Assembly (NCBI RefSeq): GCF_025822245.1
Contig: NZ_JACKTL010000062.1
Coordinates: 1-64,000 of the forward strand
Length of the DNA stretch: 64,000 bases
Source: Mycolicibacterium hodleri
GTDB lineage: Bacteria > Actinomycetota > Actinomycetes > Mycobacteriales > Mycobacteriaceae
Reading direction: 5' to 3'
A program made the translations under genes and the position numbers. This document shows positions 52,821 through 60,694 of this stretch, in pieces. The notes under the pieces are model-generated. The model made no database searches. It was not told the origin of the DNA and saw nothing but the letters and a program-made list of their open reading frames with translations. The first letter of the stretch is position 1. The number at the start of each line of letters is the position of its first letter.

Positions 52821-53849
52821 GTGCCGGGCTCGATCACCGACGTGTCCGGCATCCTCGTCGGCAACCATCACCGGCTGGATCCCGACGCGACCCTGGGTGC
52901 CGGGTGGGCGTGCGGCACCACCGTGGTCCTGGTCCCGCCGGGCACGACCGGCGCGGTCGACGTGCGGGGCGGCGCGCCAGGCACCAGGGAGACCGACCTG
53001 CTTGACCCCGCCAACACCGTGCGCTACGTCGACGCCGTCGTGCTGACGGGCGGCAGTGCCTACGGACTCGCGGCCGCCGACGGCGTCATGCAGTGGCTGG
53101 AACGGCACGATCGCGGGGTGGCGATGGACGGCGGCCTGGTGCCGATCGTGCCCGCCGCGGTGATCTTCGACCTTCCCGTCGGCGGGTGGCAGTGCCGCCC
53201 GACCGCCGACTTCGGCGCCGCCGCGGCCGACGCCGCCGGCGTCGAGGTGCCGATGGGCAACGTCGGCGCGGGGGTGGGTGCCCGAGCCGGCGTGCTCAAG
53301 GGCGGTCTGGGCACCGCGTCGGTGGTTCTCGACGACATCGGCGTCACCGTCGGCGCGGTCGTGGTGGTGAACTCGGCGGGCAACGTGGTCGACCCGCGCA
53401 CCGGACTGCCGTGGATGGCCGACCTGGTCGCCGACTGGGGCCTGACCCCGCCACCCGCCGATCAGATCGCGGCGCTGGCCGACCGTGACGCCGAACTGTC
53501 ACCCCTGAACACGACGATCGCCGTCGTCGCCACCGACGCCGCGCTGAGCAAGTCGGCGTGCAAGCGCGTGGCCGTCGCCGCCCAAGACGGCTTGGCGCGC
53601 ACCACGAGGCCGTCGCACACCCCGCTCGACGGCGACACCGTCTTCGCGTTGTCCACCGGGGCCGTCGAGGTCGCACCCGCATCCGACGTCCCGGCCGCGA
53701 TGTCGCCGGAGACCACGTTGACCACGCGCGTCGGCGCGGCCGCCGCCGACTGCCTGGCCAGCGCGGTGCTCGCCGCGGTGCTGGCCGCCGAGACGATCGC
53801 CGGCGTGCCGAGCTACCGCGACCTGCTGCCGGGAGCGTTCACGACGTAG
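52821..53849 (+). CDS. P1-family (DmpA-like) N-terminal-nucleophile peptidase (Rv1333)
   Basis: 342 aa. Members cut themselves before a Ser/Thr that becomes the nucleophile; here the junction is probably Asn-Thr in SPLNTTIAVVATD (about residue 230). GGSAYGL and the GAGVGARAGVLKGGLG loop fit the fold. Activities known in the family are aminopeptidase and beta-peptidyl aminopeptidase. It starts with GTG 2 bases after the DUF2017 stop. Confidence 0.9.
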   Translation: MPGSITDVSGILVGNHHRLDPDATLGAGWACGTTVVLVPPGTTGAVDVRGGAPGTRETDLLDPANTVRYVDAVVLTGGSAYGLAAADGVMQWLERHDRGVAMDGGLVPIVPAAVIFDLPVGGWQCRPTADFGAAAADAAGVEVPMGNVGAGVGARAGVLKGGLGTASVVLDDIGVTVGAVVVVNSAGNVVDPRTGLPWMADLVADWGLTPPPADQIAALADRDAELSPLNTTIAVVATDAALSKSACKRVAVAAQDGLARTTRPSHTPLDGDTVFALSTGAVEVAPASDVPAAMSPETTLTTRVGAAAADCLASAVLAAVLAAETIAGVPSYRDLLPGAFTT

Positions 53850-53898
53850 TGGGTCCCGGCGCGCGCCGGTAGCCTCGTTGGGGAGCGGAAGGGCGGCA

Positions 53899-54555
53899 AT
53901 GGCGACGAGTGGAACCGGTCTCACGGCGAACCCGAAGAAACCCGGCTGGATGGTCGGCGGCGCCACCGTCCTCGCGTTCGTGGCGCTGCTGTACGTCGTC
54001 GAGGCCGTCGACCAGGTGTCCGGCAGTCGACTCGAGCAGGACGGCATCCGGCCACTCGAGGTGGACGGACTGTGGGGAATCCTCTGGGCCCCGCTGCTCC
54101 ACGCGAACTGGGCGCACCTCGCCGCCAACACCGTGCCCGCGCTGGTCCTCGGCTTCCTGGTCTCACTCGCGGGAATGGCCCGGTTCGTCTACGCGACCGC
54201 CATCGTGTGGATCCTCGGTGGGCTCGGCACGTGGCTCATCGGCAACCTCGGCGCCCCGGCCGGTGTGGAGACCAACCACATCGGTGCCTCCGGGCTGATC
54301 TTTGGTTGGTTGACGTTCCTGATCGTGTTCGGGTTCTTCACCCGCCACGCCTGGCAGATCGTCGTCGGAATCGTGGTCTTCCTCGTCTACGGGGGCGTGC
54401 TGTGGGGCGCGCTGCCCGGCACGTTCGGGGTGTCGTGGCAGGGCCACCTGTGCGGTGGCATCGCCGGCGTCTTCGCCGCGTACGTGCTCTCGGGTCCCGA
54501 GCGACGAACGAGGGCCAAGCGCACGCCGAAGATCGCGCCACGCTCGGCCGTCTGA
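53899..54555 (+). CDS. Rhomboid-family intramembrane serine protease (Rv1337)
   Basis: 218 aa with about six membrane helices. The catalytic Ser in GASGLIFGW and the His in GHLCGGIAG are in the expected helices. It cleaves membrane proteins within the bilayer. The ATG at 53899 follows GGAAGGGCGGC. In M. tuberculosis three genes (mec, cysO, cysM) separate it from the P1 peptidase; here the gap is 49 bases. Confidence 0.93.
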   Translation: MATSGTGLTANPKKPGWMVGGATVLAFVALLYVVEAVDQVSGSRLEQDGIRPLEVDGLWGILWAPLLHANWAHLAANTVPALVLGFLVSLAGMARFVYATAIVWILGGLGTWLIGNLGAPAGVETNHIGASGLIFGWLTFLIVFGFFTRHAWQIVVGIVVFLVYGGVLWGALPGTFGVSWQGHLCGGIAGVFAAYVLSGPERRTRAKRTPKIAPRSAV

Positions 54556-54726
54556 GCATCCGTTGCGCTTTGCTGACACGAGGCTTTCGCCACAATCGCG
54601 TCGCGCCGCGGGCGCCGTCTCGGTGGGCGTCGGGCCAGCTGAGAGCTCACGATTCGCCCGGTTCATGACACTGGGAACGAATTGCACTGATGTTTTCGTC
54701 ACGCGCGGATCGGGCATGGCAAGCTG

Positions 54727-55500
54727 ATGGGCGTGCGAGTCACCGTACTGGGCTGTTCCGGTAGCGTCACCGGGCCGGATTCGCCTGCTTCCGGGTACCT
54801 GGTCACGGCGCCGGACACCCCGCCGCTGGCCGTCGACTTCGGCGGCGGAGTGCTCGGCGCACTGCAGCGCCACGCCGACCCCGGCACCGTCAACGTCCTC
54901 CTCTCGCACCTGCATGCCGACCACTGCCTGGACCTACCCGGTCTGTTCGTCTGGCGTCGCTATCACCCGACACCCCCCAAGGGCCGAGCGCTGATGTACG
55001 GACCGGCCGACACGTGGTCGCGGCTGGGCGCGGCGTCCTCACCGGAGGGTGGTGAGATCGACGACTTCACCGACATCTTCGACATTCACCAGTGGGTGGA
55101 CGGTGAAGCGGTCCAGATCGGGGCGCTGAACGTGCTGCCCCGCTTGGTGTGTCATCCGACGGAGTCCTACGGCATGCGCTTCACCGATCCGTCCGGGGCG
55201 ACGCTGGTCTACAGCGGTGACACGGGCTACTGCGACGAGCTGATCGAATTGGCCACCGGCGCCGACGTCTTCCTCTGCGAGGCGTCGTGGACGCACGCCG
55301 CCGACCGGCCGCCGAAGCTGCACCTCTCGGGCACCGAGGCGGGCCGCGTGGCCGCCAAGGCCGGGGTGCACGAGCTGCTGTTGACCCACATCCCGCCGTG
55401 GACGTCGCGTGAGGACGTCATCAGTGAGGCCAAGGCGGAGTTCGACGGACCGGTGCACGCCGTCGTGTGCAACGAGGCGTTCGAGGTCGTGGCGCACTAG
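54727..55500 (+). CDS. Metallo-beta-lactamase-fold cAMP phosphodiesterase (Rv1339-like)
   Basis: 257 aa. Metal motif HLHADHCLD, further ligands His in VCHPTESYG, Asp in YSGDTGYCDEL and His in LLTHIPPW. Rv1339 has been described as an atypical class II cAMP phosphodiesterase. Together with the adenylate cyclase at 33239-34843 the window encodes both sides of cAMP turnover. It stands in front of rph with 30 bases between. Confidence 0.9.
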   Translation: MGVRVTVLGCSGSVTGPDSPASGYLVTAPDTPPLAVDFGGGVLGALQRHADPGTVNVLLSHLHADHCLDLPGLFVWRRYHPTPPKGRALMYGPADTWSRLGAASSPEGGEIDDFTDIFDIHQWVDGEAVQIGALNVLPRLVCHPTESYGMRFTDPSGATLVYSGDTGYCDELIELATGADVFLCEASWTHAADRPPKLHLSGTEAGRVAAKAGVHELLLTHIPPWTSREDVISEAKAEFDGPVHAVVCNEAFEVVAH

Positions 55501-55530
55501 CCACCACCCCGTACCGGTTAGGGTTGGCGG

Positions 55531-56313
55531 GTGTCCAGACGAGAAGACGGACGACTCGACGACGAGTTGCGACCGGTAACCATCACCCGCGGCTTCACCA
55601 AGCATCCGGCCGGATCCGTCCTCGTCGAGTTCGGTCAGACGCGCGTGATGTGCACGGCCAGCGTCACCGAGGGCGTGCCGCGCTGGCGCAAGGGCTCGGG
55701 GTTGGGCTGGCTGACCGCCGAATACGCGATGCTGCCCGCCGCCACCCACACGCGCTCGGACCGTGAGTCGGTCCGGGGCAAGGTCGGCGGCCGCACCCAG
55801 GAGATCAGCCGACTGGTCGGACGCTCGCTGCGGGCGTGCATCGACCTTGCGGCGCTGGGGGAGAACACGGTCGCCATCGACTGCGACGTGCTGCAGGCCG
55901 ACGGCGGCACCCGGACCGCGGCCATCACCGGTGCGTACGTGGCCCTGTCCGACGCGGTCACCTATCTGTCGGCCGCCGGGCGGCTGTCGGACCCGCGGCC
56001 GTTGTCGTGCGCCATCGCGGCGGTGTCGGTCGGCGTCGTCGACGGGCGGGTGCGCACCGATCTGCCGTACGAGGAGGACTCCCGCGCCGAGGTCGACATG
56101 AACGTCGTCGCCACTGACACCGGGACCCTCGTCGAGATCCAGGGCACCGGCGAGGGTGCGACCTTCCCCCGCACGACGCTGGACAAGATGCTCGACGCCG
56201 CGCTGGCCGCCTGCGACCAGTTGTTCGTGGTGCAGCGCGACGCACTTGCGCTGCCCTACCCGGGCGAGCTGCCGGAGCCGACGACGCCGCCCAAGAAGGC
56301 GTTCGGAAGCTGA
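55531..56313 (+). CDS. rph: Ribonuclease PH
   Basis: 260 aa, Rv1340. Phosphorolytic 3'-5' exonuclease for tRNA 3' trimming. Start region RPVTITRGFTKHPAGSVLVEFGQTRVMC and phosphate/RNA-binding SVRGKVGGRTQEISRLVGRSLR; catalytic Asp in RAEVDMNVV. GTG start. The stop overlaps the start of the next gene, rdgB. Confidence 0.95.
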   Translation: MSRREDGRLDDELRPVTITRGFTKHPAGSVLVEFGQTRVMCTASVTEGVPRWRKGSGLGWLTAEYAMLPAATHTRSDRESVRGKVGGRTQEISRLVGRSLRACIDLAALGENTVAIDCDVLQADGGTRTAAITGAYVALSDAVTYLSAAGRLSDPRPLSCAIAAVSVGVVDGRVRTDLPYEEDSRAEVDMNVVATDTGTLVEIQGTGEGATFPRTTLDKMLDAALAACDQLFVVQRDALALPYPGELPEPTTPPKKAFGS

Positions 56314-56909
56314 CCGTTCTGCTGGTCGCCAGCCGCAACCCGAAGAAGCTGGCCGAATTGCGCCGCGTGCTCGACGACGCCGGCGTCGGGGGTCTGCGCC
56401 TGCTGTCACTCGACGACGTGGAGCCGTTCGAGGAGGCGCCCGAGACGGGTGCCACGTTCGAGGAGAACGCGTTGGCCAAGGCGCGCGATGCGTATCGGGC
56501 GAGCGGGCTCGCCTCGGTGGCCGACGATTCGGGGCTCGCCGTCGACGCGCTCAACGGGATGCCCGGCGTGCTCTCCGCGCGGTGGGCGGGGGCCCACGGC
56601 GACGACGTCGCCAATCTCCAACTGCTGCTTGGTCAGCTGCACGACGTTCCCGACGACCGGCGCGGTGCGTCGTTCGTCTCGGCGTGCGCACTGGTGTCGT
56701 CGGCGGGCGAGAGCGTGTTCCGTGGGGAGTGGACCGGCCGCATCGCCCGCGCCCCCCGGGGCGACGGAGGGTTCGGATACGACCCGATCTTCGTGCCGGC
56801 CGGCTCGGATCGCTCCGCGGGCGAACTGACCCCGGCGGAGAAGGATGCCGCGTCCCATCGTGGGCGCGCCCTGGGCCTGCTGCTGCCCGCGTTGCGCGCG
56901 TTGGTCTGA
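56310..56909 (+). CDS. rdgB: RdgB/HAM1 (non-canonical purine NTP pyrophosphatase)
   Basis: 199 aa, Rv1341. It hydrolyses dITP and XTP to keep deaminated purines out of DNA. Motifs: VASRNPKKLAELR at the N-terminus (substrate loop), SVADDSGLAVDAL (catalytic Asp), GRIARAPRGDGGFGYDPIF, SHRGRAL. The N-terminal motif can only be included if translation starts at CTG 56310, which overlaps the rph stop (CTGA) and lies behind AAGAAGG. The first standard start (TTG 56358) would remove the substrate loop. So I annotate a CTG start. Confidence 0.9.
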   Translation: MTVLLVASRNPKKLAELRRVLDDAGVGGLRLLSLDDVEPFEEAPETGATFEENALAKARDAYRASGLASVADDSGLAVDALNGMPGVLSARWAGAHGDDVANLQLLLGQLHDVPDDRRGASFVSACALVSSAGESVFRGEWTGRIARAPRGDGGFGYDPIFVPAGSDRSAGELTPAEKDAASHRGRALGLLLPALRALV

Positions 56910-56921
56910 CCGGCCGCAGCC

Positions 56922-57290
56922 TCAGAGGTCGTAGGCGGCCTTGATCTGCTTGGTCTGGAAGTGCTCCACGATGACGCCGAGCAGCGGGATGGTGCCGGCC
57001 AACAGCACGCCGATGGTCTTGCCGATGGGCCACCGCACCTTGGTGGCGAGGTTCGCGGCCGACAGCAGGTAGGCGAAGTACACCCAGCCGTGCACGACGC
57101 CGATCCAGCTCGGCGGATCCTCGACCTGCACGATGTACTTCAGCACCATTTCGTAGCAGAGCGCGATCAGCCAGAGCCCCGTGGTCCAGGCCAGGACGCG
57201 GTAGGCGATCAGTGCCTTGCGGATGGGCTCCTTCGGGGTCCGCGGTGACGACTCGTCGGCAACGGGTGCGTCGGGTTCGGGACTGCTCAT
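56922..57290 (-). CDS. DUF3817 integral membrane protein (2), Rv1342c
   Basis: 122 aa, three membrane segments (VLAWTTGLWLIALCYEMVL, WIGVVHGWVYFAYLLSAANL, TIGVLLAGTIPLLGVIVEHF) with the VHGWVYFAYL version of the DUF3817 motif. Second member of this family in the window. The ATG overlaps the stop of the upstream LprD gene (ATGA). Confidence 0.9.
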   Translation of the reverse strand: MSSPEPDAPVADESSPRTPKEPIRKALIAYRVLAWTTGLWLIALCYEMVLKYIVQVEDPPSWIGVVHGWVYFAYLLSAANLATKVRWPIGKTIGVLLAGTIPLLGVIVEHFQTKQIKAAYDL

Positions 57291-57673
57291 GTCGTGGTCC
57301 TGTCGTCGGTGTCGGGGCGGCGGTCGGCCTTGGCGAGCTCGGCCAGGTACGCGTTGTACTCGGAAAGCGTGGGGTCGTCGTCGTGGTGCGCGGCGACCGT
57401 GGGCCGCTCGGGCAGCAGACCGTCGGGGATCTCGGTCGGCTTGTCGTGGTCCGGCCTCGGCGGCGGGGCCTCTTCGTAGCGGACGAACTTGTAGTACGCA
57501 TAGAAGCAGAAGCCGCCGAACATGGGCCACTGCAGGGCGTACCCGAGATTCTGGAACGAGCCGGACGCCGACTCGTAGCGCGTCCACTGCCACCAGGCCA
57601 GGACCAGGCAGCCCGCTGCGGCGACGAACACCAGCGCGACGAGCGCCGGTCTCCTACGCCGTGTAGTGGACAT
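57287..57673 (-). CDS. lprD: LprD-like membrane protein (Rv1343c)
   Basis: 128 aa. One N-terminal hydrophobic segment (PALVALVFVAAAGCLVLAWWQW) contains the Cys that led to the lipoprotein name, then a second weaker one (LQWPMFGGFCFYAYYKFVRY) and an acidic tail. The lipobox (AAGC) is followed by more hydrophobic residues, so lipidation is not certain. The ATG at 57673 matches the M. tuberculosis protein. Two-gene operon with the DUF3817 gene. Confidence 0.88.
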   Translation of the reverse strand: MSTTRRRRPALVALVFVAAAGCLVLAWWQWTRYESASGSFQNLGYALQWPMFGGFCFYAYYKFVRYEEAPPPRPDHDKPTEIPDGLLPERPTVAAHHDDDPTLSEYNAYLAELAKADRRPDTDDRTTT

Positions 57674-57845
57674 TCGTCCACGGTACCGCGACGGACGTGG
57701 CCGCCGGCGCACTCCTCGGTGGCCCGGTCGACGTCAGCCAGGGCTCGAGGTCGATCGCCCACGGCAGCCGTACTCCGCGCCGCACGTGACGTGACCGTGC
57801 GCTGCCCGAGAGGCATCCGATGATGCAGGTACGATTTCACGCGTT

Positions 57846-57929
57846 GCGGGCGTGATGGAATTGGCAGACATGATGGCTTTAGGTGCCATTGCTCGGAAGA
57901 GCGTGGGGGTTCGAGTCCCCCCGCCCGCA
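57846..57929 (+). tRNA. leu: tRNA-Leu (anticodon UAG)
   Basis: Acceptor arms GCGGGCG (57846-57852) and CGCCCGC (57922-57928) pair fully, with A as discriminator base. The anticodon stem ATGGC/GCCAT holds the loop TTTAGGT, so the anticodon is TAG. There is a long variable arm, as in leucine tRNAs, and a T arm GGGGG-TTCGAGT-CCCCC. CCA is not encoded. Confidence 0.95.
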
Positions 57930-57990
57930 CTGCGAGGGAACCGTAGTAACGTCTCCACCTGAGTATTGTCAACCATACCCAGGAGGATTG

Positions 57991-58929
57991 ATGGCCGAAG
58001 AAGCGAAGCCGCTCGTACTGGTGATCGGCGCCGGTGGGCACGGTGGCACCGGACGGCGCGTCGTCGAGCAACTCCTGGCCCGCGGTCGCGCGGTTCGACT
58101 GTTCCTGCGTTCCCGCGGCGCGCACGTGGACGATCTCGAGCGTCGGGGCGTTCAGGTGGTCATGGGCGACCTGATGGACCGCAGGACGCTCGTCGACGCG
58201 GTCGCGGGAGTCGACGCCGTCTACTTCGCCTACCCGATCGCCGCGGGTGCCGTCGCGGCCGCCTCGAACCTGGCCTCGGTGCTGCGGGCCGATGGGGTGT
58301 CGCCCCACCTCGTGGTGATGTCGATGGGCCCCTCCGCGGCCGACAGCCCGAGCGCGCTCGGTCGCGCGCAGTGGGTTGCCGAGGAGGTGTTCACTTGGGC
58401 CGGCCTCGATCCCACCGTGCTCAGGGTCGCGGCGCTGTTCTACGAGAACGTCGTCGTGTTGCACGGCAAGGAAATTCGCGAAACCGGCCGGTTCGCCAAC
58501 AGCTTCGGCACGGCACCCGCGCCGTGGATCGGTGGGCGCGACGCCGCCGACCTCGCCGTCGCCGCGTTGGTCGACCCCGACCGCTTCGCCGGCGCCAAGG
58601 TCAGCTATCCGCCGGGAGCGGAACTGCTCAGCCACGTTCAGATCGCCGAGGCGATCAGCGCGGAGATCGGCAGCGCGGTCGAGTTCGCGCCGATCTCCGC
58701 CGGGGAATGGCAGCGAACGTTGGAGGACGCCTCGATGTCTTCTGGCGTCGTCAACGACGCCATGGCACAACACATCTCGGCGGTCGGGGCCCAGTTGGCC
58801 CAGCGCGCCGGCGCGGCGATCGTGCCGGACCCGAAGAAACTGTCCGACGTCATCGGCCGGGAACCGCAGTCCTTCGTCGAGTTCGTCCGCGACAACCGCG
58901 AAGCGTTCACGTCGACCGGGACGTCCTGA
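57991..58929 (+). CDS. NmrA-like NAD(P)-binding protein
   Basis: 312 aa atypical SDR: VIGAGGHGGTGRRVVEQLL at the N-terminus, GDLMDRRTLVDAVAGVDAVYF, and no YxxxK pair, typical of NmrA/HSCARG proteins that sense or use NADP(H). The ATG at 57991 follows AGGAGG. It starts 61 bases after the tRNA. The 3' end overlaps the convergent AraC-type gene by 23 bases. Confidence 0.85.
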   Translation: MAEEAKPLVLVIGAGGHGGTGRRVVEQLLARGRAVRLFLRSRGAHVDDLERRGVQVVMGDLMDRRTLVDAVAGVDAVYFAYPIAAGAVAAASNLASVLRADGVSPHLVVMSMGPSAADSPSALGRAQWVAEEVFTWAGLDPTVLRVAALFYENVVVLHGKEIRETGRFANSFGTAPAPWIGGRDAADLAVAALVDPDRFAGAKVSYPPGAELLSHVQIAEAISAEIGSAVEFAPISAGEWQRTLEDASMSSGVVNDAMAQHISAVGAQLAQRAGAAIVPDPKKLSDVIGREPQSFVEFVRDNREAFTSTGTS

Positions 58930-59893
58930 AGCGACTGCGGTAGGCGCTGGGGGTGATGCCGAGCTCGCGGTGAAACAGCCGGCGCAACGACTCGCTCGAG
59001 CCCACCCCCGTCTGCTCGGCCACCTGGTCGAGTGTCGCGTGGCCACTGGTCAACGCCGCGCACGCTGCCTCCAGGCGGGTCCGGTCGACGAAGTGCTGTG
59101 GGGTGTGGCCGGTTTCGGCGAGGAACAAGCGCGACAGGTGCCGCGGGCTGACGCCGGCTCCGTCCGCGAGACTGGCCAACGTGTGGTTGCGGCGGGGGTT
59201 CTCGGTGATGTCGTCCATCACCATGCGCACCACGGAGTGATCGGTGGGCTGCGCGTCGAGGCGCACGCTGAACTGGGACTGGTCACCAGGGCGGGCCATG
59301 AACACGACCAGGTCCCTGGCAACCTCCCTGGCGAGCACCGGTCCGTGATCCTGCTCGATCAGCGACAGGACCAGGTCGATGCCCGCCGTGACGCCGGCCG
59401 AGGTCGTGAACGTGCCGTCGGTGACGAACAACGACGCCGAGTCGACGGTCACCTCTGGATAGCGTGCGGCCAGGTGGCGGGCCAGCTTCCAGTGCGTGGC
59501 GACGCGGCGACCGTCGAGCAGCCCCGTCGCCGCCAGCGGGAAGGCGCCCGCGCAGATGGACACCGTGCGACGGCTGCGCTGGGAGAGGTCCCGCACCGCG
59601 GCGACGAGGGCGGTGTCGGTGACGCTGGCCTGCCAGTTCGGCGACCCCGGCACCAGCAGCGTGCCGAACGTCGCAGGAAGGTCGTCGACGCCCGCGTCCG
59701 CGCCGTGGCGGGCACCCGAGCTGGCCACCACGTCGGCACCGGTCAGCGAGGCGTGGGTGATGCGGTAGGCCGCACCGAAGGCGTTGGCCGAGGCGAACGC
59801 GTCGATCGGACCCGCGACGTCGAGCATCTGGACTCCGTCGTAGAGCAGGACCACGACGTCGTGCGCTTCAGTGTCCATATCTGAGGTTTTCAT
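58907..59893 (-). CDS. GlxA-type regulator (DJ-1/PfpI domain plus AraC HTH)
   Basis: 328 aa. N-terminal DJ-1/PfpI-like domain (VVVLLYDGVQMLDVAGPIDAF, Cys in VSICAGAFPLAATGLL) and a C-terminal AraC helix-turn-helix pair (LASLADGAGVSPRHLSRLF, VAEQTGVGSSESLRRLFHRE). Such proteins activate catabolic genes. The start could be ATG 59893 or 59878; neither has a clear ribosome site. It is divergent from the HD-domain gene, its probable target. Confidence 0.88.
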   Translation of the reverse strand: MKTSDMDTEAHDVVVLLYDGVQMLDVAGPIDAFASANAFGAAYRITHASLTGADVVASSGARHGADAGVDDLPATFGTLLVPGSPNWQASVTDTALVAAVRDLSQRSRRTVSICAGAFPLAATGLLDGRRVATHWKLARHLAARYPEVTVDSASLFVTDGTFTTSAGVTAGIDLVLSLIEQDHGPVLAREVARDLVVFMARPGDQSQFSVRLDAQPTDHSVVRMVMDDITENPRRNHTLASLADGAGVSPRHLSRLFLAETGHTPQHFVDRTRLEAACAALTSGHATLDQVAEQTGVGSSESLRRLFHRELGITPSAYRSRFRTSRST

Positions 59894-59985
59894 GTCTGGA
59901 AGCGCACGGCACGGGCGCCTCCGTCGGACCGATAGTCGAAGGAGTAGACCGGCACCACCGCCGGCCACGTCGAAGGGAACACATC

Positions 59986-60624
59986 ATGACCGAGAACATT
60001 GCGGGCGTCGCGATACCGGACAGCGCGCTGGTGAAGGACGCGACCGAGTTGATCCGGGACACCACCACCGAGTTGATCTTCCACCACTCGCGCCGGGTGT
60101 TCCTGTTCGGCAGCCTGCAGTCGCGCAGATTCGGGATCACCCCCGACGCCGAATTGCTGTACGTCGCCGCACTGTTCCACGACACCGGGCTGGTGCCGCC
60201 GTACCGAGGCACCGCCCAGCGGTTCGAGATGGACAGTGCCGACGCCGCGCGGGAATTCCTGCTCTCACACGGCTTCTCGCGTCCGGAGACCGACGTCGTG
60301 TGGACGGCGATCGCGCTGCACACCACGCCCGAGGTGCCCTACGGGCTGGACCCGGTGATCGCTGCGACCACCGCCGGCGTGGAGACCGACGTGCTGGGAC
60401 TCCGGTTGGACGCGATCGACTCCGCGGAGATCGACGCCGTGACCTCGGCGCACCCGCGACCGAACTTCAAGGCCCAGATCCTGCAGGCCTTCGCCGACGG
60501 CTTCTCCGACCGCCCGGACACCACCTTCGGCACCGTCAACGCCGACGTCCTCGAACACTTCGTGCCCGGCTTCACGCGAACCGACTTCGTCGACGTGATC
60601 ACCAACTCCGCCTGGCCGGAGTGA
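59986..60624 (+). CDS. HD-domain hydrolase (cyanamide hydratase-like)
   Basis: 212 aa. HD metal site: His in FHHSRRVFLFG, HD in ALFHDTGLVPP, later His in IALHTTPEVPYGL. The segment order fits the HD proteins related to fungal cyanamide hydratase. The activity is not certain; phosphohydrolase is possible. It has a GAAGGGA ribosome site. The divergent GlxA-type regulator suggests induction by a small metabolite. Confidence 0.82.
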   Translation: MTENIAGVAIPDSALVKDATELIRDTTTELIFHHSRRVFLFGSLQSRRFGITPDAELLYVAALFHDTGLVPPYRGTAQRFEMDSADAAREFLLSHGFSRPETDVVWTAIALHTTPEVPYGLDPVIAATTAGVETDVLGLRLDAIDSAEIDAVTSAHPRPNFKAQILQAFADGFSDRPDTTFGTVNADVLEHFVPGFTRTDFVDVITNSAWPE

Positions 60625-60631
60625 GTCGGCG

Positions 60632-60694
60632 CGCCGAGACAGTACCCACTGTTGCCCGTGGGGCGTCTGCGCGACTACCCGTGCTGTCTCGGCG
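60632..60694. repeat. Composite hairpin element between HD gene and sulfatase
   Basis: CGCCGAGACAG (60632-60642) pairs with CTGTCTCGGCG (60684-60694) over 11 bp. An inner hairpin CCCAC/GTGGG (60645-60649, 60658-60662) lies between. The right part extends into the sulfatase gene and supplies its last codons and stop. Layout and size resemble the element at 39011-39072, though the sequences differ. Confidence 0.65.

Noticed and set aside
57846..57929. tRNA-Leu as an attachment site for an integrated element
   Set aside because: The tRNA 3' end is not repeated nearby in what I could read, and no integrase follows; the genes after it look like an ordinary accessory segment.
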